A stretch of 7,338 nucleotides of DNA from Bacteroidales bacterium UBA5621 (GCA_002424525.1 DIKJ01000191.1:1-7338), one strand, 5' to 3'; positions 1-6,372 are shown, numbered from the stretch's first letter. The notes: generated from the letters alone by a model not told the origin. Numbers and translations are program-made.

Positions 1-1245
1 ACCGACTCACTCGCAGGGGAGAACTGGAAGGCATATATGGTAAGGATGGTCTCCGGTACCTGGCTGACAGAGAGAGAAGTAGATTCGACGACCTGGTGGC
101 ACTGGTTGATAGTCATAGTGCCTGATAATGTCAGGGAGAGTGAATCGATGATGTTCATTGGGGGAGGTTCTGCCAGAAATACCCGTCCGCCACTACCGGA
201 TGAGTGGCTTGTAAAAGGTGCTGTGGCGACCGGTTCCATAATATCGTACCTGAGCAACATCCCTTTTCAGCCGATTGATTTCAAAGATGACGACAAGGGC
301 GGGAGAGATGAGGATGACCTGATAGCATATGGCTGGAGGCAATACCTCGAAAGCGGAGCTTCAGATGATAAACTGGAGTGGCTTGCCCGGTTTCCCATGA
401 CACGCGCTGTTGTAAGGGCTATGGATGTTGTACAGGAAATAAGTCTGAAGAAAGGTAAACCTGTTGACAGCTTCTTCGTTACCGGCGCTTCAAAAAGGGG
501 ATGGACAACCTGGACAACAGCAGCTGTAGACGACCGTGTAATCGGAATAGCGCCATTGGTGATCGATCTGCTAAACCTTGTACCCTCCTTCAAACACCAC
601 TGGCAGTGCTATGGCGAGTGGTCGCCGGCTGTTGAAGAATATGTTACGGAAGGGATAATGGACTGGATGGATTCCACACAGTTCCGGCAATTACTGCAAA
701 TGGTGGAACCATACTCATTTGTCGACAGGCTGACAATCCCGAAATATGTTGTAAATGCCGGATCCGATGAGTTTTTTGTTACCGATTCCTGGAAATTCTA
801 CTGGGATGACCTGCAGGGGGACAACTATCTGCATTATGTGCCGAATGCCAGCCACAGTCTGGCTGGCGCTTTTCAGCCGATCAGCCTGATCTCCTTTTAT
901 CAGAGGGTTATAACTGGAACTGAAATACCGGAATTTGAATGGAAGATCGGAAATGATACCATATATATCCGGATTGATCCGGAAAGCAATTACCTTCTGA
1001 ACAGATGGGAAGCTGTCAACACAACGGGCAGGGATTTTCGCAAATATGTTGTCGGAGAGGCCTGGCAGAAAGAGGAAATAAAGCTGAAAGAAGACGGGAG
1101 GTATGAGGTTTATATAACCAGGCCCGACAGCGGTTACAAGGCCGCCCTTGTCGAGATAATATTTGATCCCGGGGCGGATTTCCCGCTCACCTTTTCAACA
1201 GGAACACTGGTAACGCCGGATAACTATCCATTTCCGCCATTTTAA
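1..1245 (+). CDS. PhoPQ-activated pathogenicity-related (PqaA-type) hydrolase, 5'-truncated by window edge
   Basis: The reading frame is open from the first base, so the start codon lies outside the window; the ATGs at 37 and 49 are internal methionines. There are 414 visible codons. I estimate that 60-100 N-terminal residues, including any signal peptide, are missing. The protein has the alpha/beta-hydrolase layout of the PqaA family. Counting from the first codon, it has WWHWLIVIVPD (32-42), the conserved DEDDLIAYGW block (103-112), a nucleophile elbow TGASKRGW with Ser164, an acid in NAGSDEFF (Asp256) and a late histidine in PNASHSL (His285). A C-terminal beta-rich part follows, with the family-typical TGRDFRKY. 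All three presumed catalytic residues are intact. PqaA of Salmonella is PhoP-regulated and linked to resistance to antimicrobial peptides; its substrate is not established, so the substrate here is unknown. The next gene is 228 bp downstream with its own candidate promoter, so co-transcription is doubtful. Confidence 0.9.
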   Translation, partial: TDSLAGENWKAYMVRMVSGTWLTEREVDSTTWWHWLIVIVPDNVRESESMMFIGGGSARNTRPPLPDEWLVKGAVATGSIISYLSNIPFQPIDFKDDDKGGRDEDDLIAYGWRQYLESGASDDKLEWLARFPMTRAVVRAMDVVQEISLKKGKPVDSFFVTGASKRGWTTWTTAAVDDRVIGIAPLVIDLLNLVPSFKHHWQCYGEWSPAVEEYVTEGIMDWMDSTQFRQLLQMVEPYSFVDRLTIPKYVVNAGSDEFFVTDSWKFYWDDLQGDNYLHYVPNASHSLAGAFQPISLISFYQRVITGTEIPEFEWKIGNDTIYIRIDPESNYLLNRWEAVNTTGRDFRKYVVGEAWQKEEIKLKEDGRYEVYITRPDSGYKAALVEIIFDPGADFPLTFSTGTLVTPDNYPFPPF

Positions 1246-1283
1246 AAGACAATTTGCATTGTTACTCCGAATAAACTCCGTGA

Positions 1284-1341
1284 TCCCGATAGCTACCGAT
1301 AGCTACCGATAGCTACCGGTAGATCCCGTTAGCTATCGGGA
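1284..1341. repeat. Tandem 10-mers enclosed by a 12-bp perfect inverted repeat
   Basis: TCCCGATAGCTA (1284-1295) and TAGCTATCGGGA (1330-1341) are perfect reverse complements. Between and overlapping them are three exact tandem copies of GATAGCTACC (1288-1317), then the palindrome CTACCGGTAG (1313-1322). Each tandem copy contains CCGATAGCTA, which can pair with 1330-1339, so three alternative stem registers exist with loops of 34, 24 and 14 nt. No T-run follows, so it does not look like a standard intrinsic terminator. It lies between the hydrolase and the sugar porter and may be a dispersed intergenic repeat. Confidence 0.8.
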
Positions 1342-1366
1342 CGGGAAGTGACCCTGGTTAAATATT

Positions 1367-1399
1367 CCTGAACCTCTGTTACAGCCCGAATTATTTTTG
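1367..1399 (+). promoter_or_regulatory. Candidate Bacteroidota-type promoter for the sugar porter
   Basis: TATTTTTG (1392-1399) matches the Bacteroidota -7 consensus TAnnTTTG exactly. The -33 side is weak: CCTG at 1367-1370 is 21 nt upstream rather than TTTG. A start of transcription near 1406 would give a leader of about 70 nt before the ATG at 1474. AT-rich DNA throws up such matches by chance, so this remains a candidate. Confidence 0.35.
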
Positions 1400-1473
1400 C
1401 TATTTTGGCAGCCGTTTCTTAAGTAAATCTGAGGTATTAATTCATAACAGATCAATAATCAGCGGGGGTTAAA

Positions 1474-2802
1474 ATGAGCAAAAAAGGTTTCCTGTATCAG
1501 TCTGCGGTGGTGGCTTCACTTGCAGGGTTTCTTTTTGGGTTTGATACGGTAGTGATATCGGGTGCCGAGCAGAAGATTCAGGCACTCTGGTCCCTTGACA
1601 GCACCCTTCACGGACTGGCCATTAGCATGGCTCTGTGGGGCACGGTTATCGGATCGTTTATCGGCGGCTGGCCCGCCCAGTTTTTCGGACGGAAAAAAAC
1701 ACTCCTCAGTGTGGGAGTGCTCTATCTTATTTCGGCAGCAGGGTCCGCCCTTGCCCCTGAGGTTTATTCATTCATGGCATTCCGTTTCATTGGAGGACTG
1801 GGCATCGGTATCTCAACCGTTGCTGCCCCCATGTTCATTTCCGAAATTGCTCCGCCCCAATACCGCGGAAGGTTGACCGGCATGTTTCAGTTCAACATTG
1901 TAGTTGGCATTTTAATGGCGTTTCTTTCAAATTCACTGCTCGGGGGAATTGGCGAAAATGCATGGCGCTGGATGCTGGGAGTGGAAGCATTTCCTGCTTT
2001 TCTGTTCTTCCTGCTCTGTTTCCTTTTGCCGGAGAGCCCCCGATGGCTGATAGTATATAAAAATGACAGGATTGGTGGAATGAATATCCTGAAGAAAACA
2101 AATCCTGAAATCAGTGATGATGAAATAACCCTTATTCTGGATGAGATAGCAGCTACTTCAAATGAGAAGCAGCAATCACGCCATTTTTTCACTAAAAGAT
2201 TGCTGAGACCTATATTTCTTGCTGTTCTGATTGCCTTTTTTAATCAGCTCTCCGGCATAAATGCCATTCTCTACTTTGCACCGAGGATTTTTGAGATGAC
2301 CGGACTGGAGGCAGAGACAGCACTCCTGCAGTCAGTGGGCATCGGCATCACCAACCTTATTTTCACCTTTATTGGGTTGTATCTTATCGATCGCCTGGGG
2401 CGGCGCAAACTGCTATATATAGGTTCTTTCGGATACATAGCCTCGCTTGGGCTTACTGCCTGGGCATTTGCGTCAGGCAGAATGACGATGGTACCGGTCT
2501 ATATTTTTGCATTCATAGCGGCTCATGCCATAGGTCAGGGAGCTGTTATCTGGGTCTTTATCAGCGAGATATTTCCAAACAAACAGCGTGCCTTCGGCCA
2601 GGCCCTGGGGAGCTTTACCCATTGGTTCTTTGCCGCGTCGCTTACCCTTGTTTTTCCGCTGATGGCCGAGGCTTTGCCTCCCCAGTTTATCTTCGGGCTG
2701 TTCTGCGGAATGATGGTCTTACAGCTGATCTGGGTGAGGTTCTTCGTCCCTGAGACAAAAGGCATTCAGCTCGAAAAGATGGAGAGCAGGCTTCATGAAT
2801 AA
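1474..2802 (+). CDS. Sugar porter family MFS transporter (XylE/GalP-like)
   Basis: A complete 442-residue inner-membrane transporter with 12 predicted helices in two six-helix halves, normal length for the sugar porter family, which mostly takes up monosaccharides with protons. Family signatures in order are FGFDTVVISG in helix 1 (Asp24 at the proton-coupling position), FGRKK in loop 2-3 (71-75), RFIGGLGIG followed by ISEIAPPQYRGR (104-133), PESPRWL (186-192), NQLSGINAILYFAP (257-270), DRLGRR in loop 8-9 (306-311), WVFISEIFP (360-368) and PETKG (426-430). Compared with XylE from memory, Gln139, Gln258, Asn263 and Trp360 are kept, but the first Gln of the usual QQ pair is Asn257 and the position of XylE Gln415 is His383. 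The substrate therefore cannot be assigned; xylose, glucose or galactose are all possible. The ATG at 1474 is preceded by the G-rich GCGGGGG (1462-1468), a poor Shine-Dalgarno sequence. No obvious partner gene is adjacent. Confidence 0.93.
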   Translation: MSKKGFLYQSAVVASLAGFLFGFDTVVISGAEQKIQALWSLDSTLHGLAISMALWGTVIGSFIGGWPAQFFGRKKTLLSVGVLYLISAAGSALAPEVYSFMAFRFIGGLGIGISTVAAPMFISEIAPPQYRGRLTGMFQFNIVVGILMAFLSNSLLGGIGENAWRWMLGVEAFPAFLFFLLCFLLPESPRWLIVYKNDRIGGMNILKKTNPEISDDEITLILDEIAATSNEKQQSRHFFTKRLLRPIFLAVLIAFFNQLSGINAILYFAPRIFEMTGLEAETALLQSVGIGITNLIFTFIGLYLIDRLGRRKLLYIGSFGYIASLGLTAWAFASGRMTMVPVYIFAFIAAHAIGQGAVIWVFISEIFPNKQRAFGQALGSFTHWFFAASLTLVFPLMAEALPPQFIFGLFCGMMVLQLIWVRFFVPETKGIQLEKMESRLHE

Positions 2803-2830
2803 AATATTCTTTCTAATGATATCCGGCAGT

Positions 2831-2849
2831 GGAATCGCTCAAAGATTCC
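2831..2849. repeat. Small inverted repeat after the sugar porter
   Basis: GGAATC (2831-2836) and GATTCC (2844-2849) form a perfect 6-bp stem with a 7-nt loop, 28 nt after the transporter stop. There is no T-run, so termination is uncertain. It directly abuts the first 24-nt repeat copy. Confidence 0.5.
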
Positions 2850-2926
2850 GAACACCGGTGGTGCTCCACCAATACTAACCGATGCGCCAAATCCGCAAAA
2901 CTGAACACCGGAGGTGTTCCACCAAT
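2850..2926. repeat. Two imperfect 24-nt hairpin repeats
   Basis: Copy 1 (2850-2873) and copy 2 (2903-2926) match at 22 of 24 positions, 53 nt apart start to start. Each can fold in two ways. The outer fold is GAACACC with GGTGTTC: perfect over 7 bp with a 3-nt loop in copy 2, one mismatch in copy 1. The shifted fold is GGTGG with CCACC: perfect over 5 bp in copy 1, one mismatch in copy 2. Both differences thus swap which hairpin is perfect. The layout suggests a dispersed REP-like intergenic repeat family rather than a CRISPR, since only two copies exist. Confidence 0.7.
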
Positions 2927-2941
2927 GCACCTCTAACCAGA

Positions 2942-2967
2942 AGGTCCCGAATGACTACCAGGGACCT
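2942..2967. terminator. Possible hairpin terminator between convergent genes
   Basis: AGGTCCC (2942-2948) and GGGACCT (2961-2967) form a perfect 7-bp stem with a 12-nt loop. The site lies between the 3' ends of the sugar porter (+) and the unknown membrane protein (-), where a bidirectional terminator would be expected. Neither strand has a clear T-run after the stem, so the terminator role is a guess. A smaller pair GAATC/GATTC (2972-2986) follows. Confidence 0.3.
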
Positions 2968-2991
2968 GTTAGAATCCTTTAGATTCACCCG

Positions 2992-3678
2992 CTAGCTGCG
3001 AACAGATAGATCCTCCTTCCAGCGTCTGGTAAAATACTTGTGAATAAAATAGATGTAAGTTATTCCGAGATTGGTTTCGATCAGAGAATTGATCACGACA
3101 GGTTGCCAGCTGGCAGGCCGGATCCCGCAGATGAGAAGGGATGCTTCCCATGCAAACTGCACACCAATACCTATTGACAGGAGCCAGAGGATATTGATAG
3201 CTTTTCTTCCTCTCAGGTTGTTGAAGATAACAATCAAATATCCAACGCATAGGACTAAAGCCATAATGCCGTGATATGATACTGTACCCCGGGAAATTGA
3301 AATCTCTCCAAATCCCGATCCAAAGCTCTGACTTAACTGACCAATGGTAATCCAGCCCAGTATCGGCAGCAGGGACCATTCCACTGCGTGACCGTCGCGG
3401 TCAAACAAAAGCCATATCCATGTTAAATTAGTAAATCCATAGCTCATGCTCAACCAAATTAAAAACCATAAAGGATCCGCACCTTCAATAATCCTTGTAC
3501 CAAGAAGCCGGTAAAATACTCCGTAGTCAATCAGGAAATACACAACGCCTGCAATCACTCCTGCAATGATTGCCATGCGTCTTTTAAGGTACAGCAATAA
3601 ACCTGCATAAAGCAACAGCCAGCAGATGTCGAGAATGATGTAAAGGGAACTAAATGTCCTTGCTACTGTAAAATCCAT
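2992..3678 (-). CDS. Seven-helix integral membrane protein of unknown function
   Basis: I do not recognise this 228-residue protein by name. It is strongly hydrophobic, with about seven membrane segments at roughly residues 11-30, 35-57, 70-92, 100-115, 135-152, 160-184 and 195-214, and a short positively charged tail (HKYFTRRWKED) that would favour a cytoplasmic C-terminus. Charged or polar residues inside or next to helices, such as DYGVFY (51-56), EAS (178-180) and ETN (201-203), could form a functional site, but no catalytic motif is visible. The ATG at 3678 is the first possible start: an in-frame TAA lies two codons upstream. AAAGG touches the ATG without spacing, so it is a poor Shine-Dalgarno sequence, and this segment can pair with 3726-3733. 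The gene is transcribed alone, convergent with the sugar porter and divergent from the beta-barrel gene. The overlapping - strand frame at 2969-3379 lacks such a profile and was treated as a shadow. Confidence 0.8.
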   Translation of the reverse strand: MDFTVARTFSSLYIILDICWLLLYAGLLLYLKRRMAIIAGVIAGVVYFLIDYGVFYRLLGTRIIEGADPLWFLIWLSMSYGFTNLTWIWLLFDRDGHAVEWSLLPILGWITIGQLSQSFGSGFGEISISRGTVSYHGIMALVLCVGYLIVIFNNLRGRKAINILWLLSIGIGVQFAWEASLLICGIRPASWQPVVINSLIETNLGITYIYFIHKYFTRRWKEDLSVRS

Positions 3679-3733
3679 CCTTTAGTAAAATCTTTAATTA
3701 TAAGAAAATATTCTTAAATTCCATCAAAGGATG
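3676..3733 (-). promoter_or_regulatory. Nested inverted repeat covering the start codon of the membrane protein
   Basis: Read on the - strand, CATCCTTT (3733-3726) is the perfect reverse complement of AAAGGATG (3683-3676), which holds the start codon and the A/G-rich bases before it. Three more pairs (AAT/ATT) are possible beyond a one-base bulge. Inside the loop is a second perfect stem, TAAGAA/TTCTTA (3701-3706 and 3711-3716) with a 4-nt loop. If the transcript starts above 3737, the start codon could be hidden in RNA structure. Regulation is inferred, not shown. Confidence 0.45.
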
Positions 3734-3769
3734 ATTAATTTTCTCTGGCGAAGTGTGGCAGAAGAGATT

Positions 3770-3809
3770 GAGTGTGAGTGTGTGTGAGTGTGAGTGTGTG
3801 TGTGAGTGC
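3770..3809. repeat. GT/GAGT-rich microsatellite
   Basis: The tract can be parsed as GAGTGT, GAGTGTGTGT, GAGTGT, GAGTGTGTGTGT, GAGTGC, that is, two similar super-units (3770-3785 and 3786-3803) that differ by one GT step. It lies in the 354-bp divergent region (3679-4032) between the membrane protein and the beta-barrel gene, 91 bp from the former start and 223 bp from the latter. Such tracts are prone to slippage and purine-pyrimidine alternation can favour Z-DNA. The rest of this region contains the nested hairpin at 3676-3733 and a candidate promoter at 3988-3995, and no gene that I can support. Confidence 0.85.
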
Positions 3810-3987
3810 GGGTAAAAAAGAGACGAGAGTGCTCGCTTCTGCTTCTTCCTTGTTTGCCATATATATACTGTAAAAGCTGATAAGATAAACAGAAATTACA
3901 AGGATGCTTCAGAACTGTTTAATATATATGTGTGAATTATGTAAATTCCTTCAAAAATTATATAACCATTCCGGGATCATAGAGAAG

Positions 3988-3995
3988 TATCTTTG
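3988..3995 (+). promoter_or_regulatory. Candidate -7 element for the beta-barrel gene
   Basis: TATCTTTG matches the Bacteroidota TAnnTTTG consensus exactly and would place the transcription start about 30 nt before the ATG at 4033, a sensible leader length. No good TTTG is seen 19-21 nt upstream, so the -33 part is missing or weak. Confidence 0.4.
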
Positions 3996-4032
3996 CCAGA
4001 GATATTTTATTCAAAAACTTAAACTTAAGAAA

Positions 4033-4662
4033 ATGAAAAAACTAGTTTTAATAATAGCAATAATTACGTCCATGGCTACCATTTTGTGCGCTCAGGATAA
4101 CAGTACTGATTTACGTGATAAACTACTGTTTGGTCTGAAAGCAGGTGCAAATTACTCAAATGTTTATGACTCAAAAGATCAGGAGTTTAATGCTGATTTT
4201 AAATTTGGTTTTGCCGGAGGCGTTTTTTTATCGATCCCTATTGGGAAATATATAGGTTTTCAACCTGAAGTATTATATTCTCAGAAAGGATACAAAGGAT
4301 CAGGCACATTCCTCTCTATTCCCTATGAATATACCCATACCACAGACTATATAGATGTTCCCTTGCTGTTGGCAATTAAACCAGGTGCATTTGTGACCCT
4401 GCTGGCAGGACCTCAATATTCATTCCTAATAAAACAAAAGAATGAATTTACGATCGGAAACTTTACTGAAGATCAGGAACAAGAATTTAGAAATGATAAA
4501 AGCGTATTGTGTATTGTAGGAGGTATCGATTTTAATCTGAACGCATTTGTACTTGGAGCAAGAGCCGGGTGGGATCTTCAAAATAATAACGGTGAGGGAA
4601 CATCTATAAATCCCCGTTACAAAAATGTCTGGTACCAGGCCACTTTAGGAGTCAGGTTCTAA
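4033..4662 (+). CDS. Outer-membrane beta-barrel protein (porin-family, PF13568-like)
   Basis: A 209-residue protein exported to the outer membrane. It begins with a clear signal peptide (lysines 2-3, hydrophobic core to about residue 19, then LCAQD). Cleavage after CA by signal peptidase I fits; the lone cysteine lacks a proper lipobox. The rest shows alternating short beta-strands with motifs typical of small Bacteroidota barrels: [10 protein letters not shown] (34-43), [13 protein letters not shown] (75-87), YIDVPLLL (106-113), GPQYSFL (126-132) and a C-terminal strand ending in aromatic GVRF. This family has no known substrate and is often called a porin-family or PorT-like protein. The frame is open from 3904, but the extra 43 residues would bury the signal peptide, so ATG 4033 is preferred. 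The leader is A-rich (TAAGAAAATG) without a Shine-Dalgarno sequence. The gene is AT-rich compared with the sugar porter. A gene remnant starts 4 bp after its stop. Confidence 0.88.
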   Translation: MKKLVLIIAIITSMATILCAQDNSTDLRDKLLFGLKAGANYSNVYDSKDQEFNADFKFGFAGGVFLSIPIGKYIGFQPEVLYSQKGYKGSGTFLSIPYEYTHTTDYIDVPLLLAIKPGAFVTLLAGPQYSFLIKQKNEFTIGNFTEDQEQEFRNDKSVLCIVGGIDFNLNAFVLGARAGWDLQNNNGEGTSINPRYKNVWYQATLGVRF

Positions 4663-4666
4663 GAAA

Positions 4667-4864
4667 ATGCTACAAACACCTTACACGGTCAGTTGGGGGG
4701 CTGTTCCTAAAGGCTCATCTACTGACCCTGATATGAAGCGACTTGCCATGATGGTGGAAGACCATCCGTACGATTACAGGAATTTTGAAGGGATTATTCA
4801 AGCAGTTAACTTGATTAAAGTTGATCAATTATATTTTTTTGCTTTTTGTGCTTATATAAGATGA
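4667..4864 (+). pseudogene. Remnant of a LigD-type 3'-phosphoesterase domain
   Basis: This 65-codon frame contains a clear piece (residues 8-44, bases 4688-4798) of the phosphoesterase domain found at the N-terminus of bacterial DNA ligase D and in stand-alone relatives. It reads [13 protein letters not shown], then [14 protein letters not shown], then FEGII, against the family pattern SWAVPKG...DKRLAVMVEDHPLDY..FEG. His33 and Tyr37 correspond to the active-site His84/Tyr88 of Pseudomonas LigD. The part before it, carrying the other catalytic residues (HxxxxxHxD), and the part after it (normally IPEGxYG) are absent, and neither flank shows them in another frame. The fragment cannot be an active enzyme. 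It is an uninterrupted frame that begins TAAGAAAATG, the same 10 bases as the upstream barrel gene, and ends in ATGA overlap with the transporter start, so it could still be translated. The intact domain works in end processing during non-homologous end joining, alongside Ku. Confidence 0.8.
4811..4841 (+). promoter_or_regulatory. Weak candidate promoter for the AI-2E family transporter
   Basis: TTG (4811-4813) is followed after 18 nt by TATTTTTTTG (4832-4841), which resembles the -33/-7 pair of Bacteroidota but has four instead of two bases between TA and TTTG. It lies in the AT-rich tail of the phosphoesterase remnant, outside the conserved part. Confidence 0.2.
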
Positions 4865-5976
4865 ATCTATCTTTTCAAAAACTTTTTTATGCCCTGGCCA
4901 CCGTCTTTGCGCTTTTCGCAATCTTAATTTTAGCTAAATCTATTCTGATTCCTTTAGCTTTTGCTTTGTTTATGTCCTTTATACTGTTTCCGTTAACAAA
5001 GAAGTTTGAGTCATGGGGATTGAATAAAATACTCGCTGCTTTTCTCTCCATTTTAACAGTTATTTTAATAATAGGAGGAGGCATTTTCCTTTTCTCGACT
5101 CAACTTATCGAACTCTCAAAAGAGTTATCTAATTTCGAGGATAGAATCATCCGTGCTTTTGCTGACATCACTTTATATGTCAACAAGAATGTGAATATTA
5201 TATCAAATCTGGAAAAAAATGAGCTATCTGACAAAATCAAGGATTGGTTTAACGAATCTGCAGGCTCATTGGTAAGCAAAACCTTCACCACAACAGCAAC
5301 TTTTCTCGCCGGACTGCTTGGAACAATTATATTTACTTTTCTCATCTTGATTTACAGACATGGATTTACACAGGCATTAATGGGGTTTTCTCCTGAAGAT
5401 AAAAGAGAAAGAGTTTTAAAGATGTTTAAATCAGTTCAGCAGGTTGGACAAAGATATTTGTCCGGAATGCTTCTTCTCATCATCATAATAGGATTAGCAA
5501 ATAGCATTGGGCTCTGGATTATCGGCCTTGACAATCCTTTCCTGTTTGGCTTCTTAGCCGCTTTTTTGTCTATCGTTCCTTACGTAGGGACAGCTTTGGG
5601 AGCTATTATCCCTATCCTGTATGCTTTTGTGTCTTATGATTCTCTGTGGCCGGTATTAGCAGTCGCAATTTTACTTTGGGCCGTTCAATTGATTACGGAT
5701 AATTTTCTCAGTCCAAAAATTGTAGGAGGCAGTTTACATATTAATGCATTAGTAGCCATTCTAAGTCTGATCATTGGCGGTTTAGTCTGGGGCGTGGCCG
5801 GAATGATATTGTTTTTGCCGTTTGCTGCAATGTTGAAAGTTTTTTGTGAGGAATATGAAGAACTTAAACCAATCGCGCTATTAATTGGTAACCAGAATTA
5901 TAAAGAAAAAAATAGTGGCAGTAAATTTATCAAAAGAAGGTTTACAAAGGTAAAAGGTTGGTTTTCTAAATTTTAA
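4861..5976 (+). CDS. AI-2E family (PerM/TqsA-like) transporter
   Basis: A complete 371-residue inner-membrane protein of the PF01594 family, normal in length. The N-terminus has paired helices (about 8-45 and 55-80), then a long amphipathic soluble stretch (85-140), a helix at 145-165, and a hydrophobic C-terminal half. Signatures are GQRYLSGM (196-203), the [16 protein letters not shown] block (237-252), [15 protein letters not shown] (276-290) and a final [20 protein letters not shown] (307-326). The tail is lysine-rich ([13 protein letters not shown]) and probably cytoplasmic. Members have varied roles: TqsA exports the quorum signal AI-2, while others act in ion or pH homeostasis, so the substrate here is not known. 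ATG 4861 is chosen because the only upstream in-frame start is a TTG at 4846 in the remnant; there is no Shine-Dalgarno sequence, and the ATG overlaps the TGA of the remnant. The gene ends 20 bp from the convergent sigma factor without an evident terminator. Confidence 0.92.
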   Translation: MNLSFQKLFYALATVFALFAILILAKSILIPLAFALFMSFILFPLTKKFESWGLNKILAAFLSILTVILIIGGGIFLFSTQLIELSKELSNFEDRIIRAFADITLYVNKNVNIISNLEKNELSDKIKDWFNESAGSLVSKTFTTTATFLAGLLGTIIFTFLILIYRHGFTQALMGFSPEDKRERVLKMFKSVQQVGQRYLSGMLLLIIIIGLANSIGLWIIGLDNPFLFGFLAAFLSIVPYVGTALGAIIPILYAFVSYDSLWPVLAVAILLWAVQLITDNFLSPKIVGGSLHINALVAILSLIIGGLVWGVAGMILFLPFAAMLKVFCEEYEELKPIALLIGNQNYKEKNSGSKFIKRRFTKVKGWFSKF

Positions 5977-5996
5977 TTTAATTTACCTGATTAATT

Positions 5997-6347
5997 TCAG
6001 AGACCAGCCTGCTCCGGGCTCTTGATAGTCGCGACCTTGAGCTGCCAGCCGATCTTTCTCCATGAGTCGACAGACCGGTTTTGAACTATACTTTTGAGCC
6101 ATGCACCAAAGCTTACTTCGCCCTTCCACGACCCTATCTTTTCAAATGCCGAAAGGAATGATTCCTGCATAATATCCTCCGCTTCATCAGGATCTTTAAC
6201 AATTCCCAGACTTATGTTATACATAGCCCTGTAATACATTTTATAAATCCGGAACTGAGCTTTCGGCTCACCTCTCCTGCATGCTTCAATCAGAATGTGA
6301 AGGGGAGTCGCAATTGTATCATAAGAAAGTGTTTTACTTTTTTCCAT
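5997..6347 (-). CDS. Truncated sigma-70 (ECF-like) factor with region 2 only
   Basis: The 116-residue product carries sigma region 2: residues 19-50 (ILIEACRRGEPKAQF, YKMYYRAMYN), the region 2.2 core DPDEAEDIMQESFLSAFEK (52-70) that contacts RNA polymerase, and FGAWLKSIVQNRSVDSWRK (80-98) for promoter melting and -10 recognition. Relatives are usually 160-200 residues and continue with region 4, the helix-turn-helix that binds the -35 element. Here the sequence after about residue 98 (IGWQLKVATIKSPEQAGL) does not resemble a sigma linker, a stop follows, and the transporter gene begins to overlap 20 bp on, with no region 4 in any frame. It is thus either a broken gene or a region-2-only protein. 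ATG 6347 is used because an in-frame TAA lies just upstream; a near-perfect GGAGGTG sits too far away (6389-6395) to serve it. No anti-sigma gene is adjacent; an AraC regulator lies upstream on the same strand. Confidence 0.8.
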   Translation of the reverse strand: MEKSKTLSYDTIATPLHILIEACRRGEPKAQFRIYKMYYRAMYNISLGIVKDPDEAEDIMQESFLSAFEKIGSWKGEVSFGAWLKSIVQNRSVDSWRKIGWQLKVATIKSPEQAGL

Positions 6348-6372
6348 GAGAGATGTAGTTTATCATTCATGG

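Noticed and set aside
1249..1262. ACAAT/ATTGT hairpin after the hydrolase as a terminator
   Set aside because: The stem has only 5 mostly A-T pairs and no T-run follows.
2850..2926. The two 24-nt repeats as a CRISPR array
   Set aside because: Only two imperfect copies exist, the repeats are hairpins of intergenic type, and there are no cas genes.
2969..3379. A 136-residue - strand frame
   Set aside because: It overlaps the seven-helix protein in another frame, has a mixed composition without membrane or domain pattern, and no start context.
3904..4032. N-terminal extension of the beta-barrel frame starting at 3904
   Set aside because: It would place 43 cysteine- and tyrosine-containing residues before a textbook signal peptide and it overlaps the candidate -7 element; ATG 4033 explains the protein better.
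4846..4860. TTG start five codons upstream for the AI-2E family transporter
   Set aside because: The ATG at 4861 fits the family N-terminus and overlaps the preceding stop; the TTG has no ribosome-binding sequence.
6005..6020. AGCC/GGCT pair near the end of the sigma gene as a mobile-element terminal repeat
   Set aside because: Four base pairs is within chance and no target duplication or transposase is visible.
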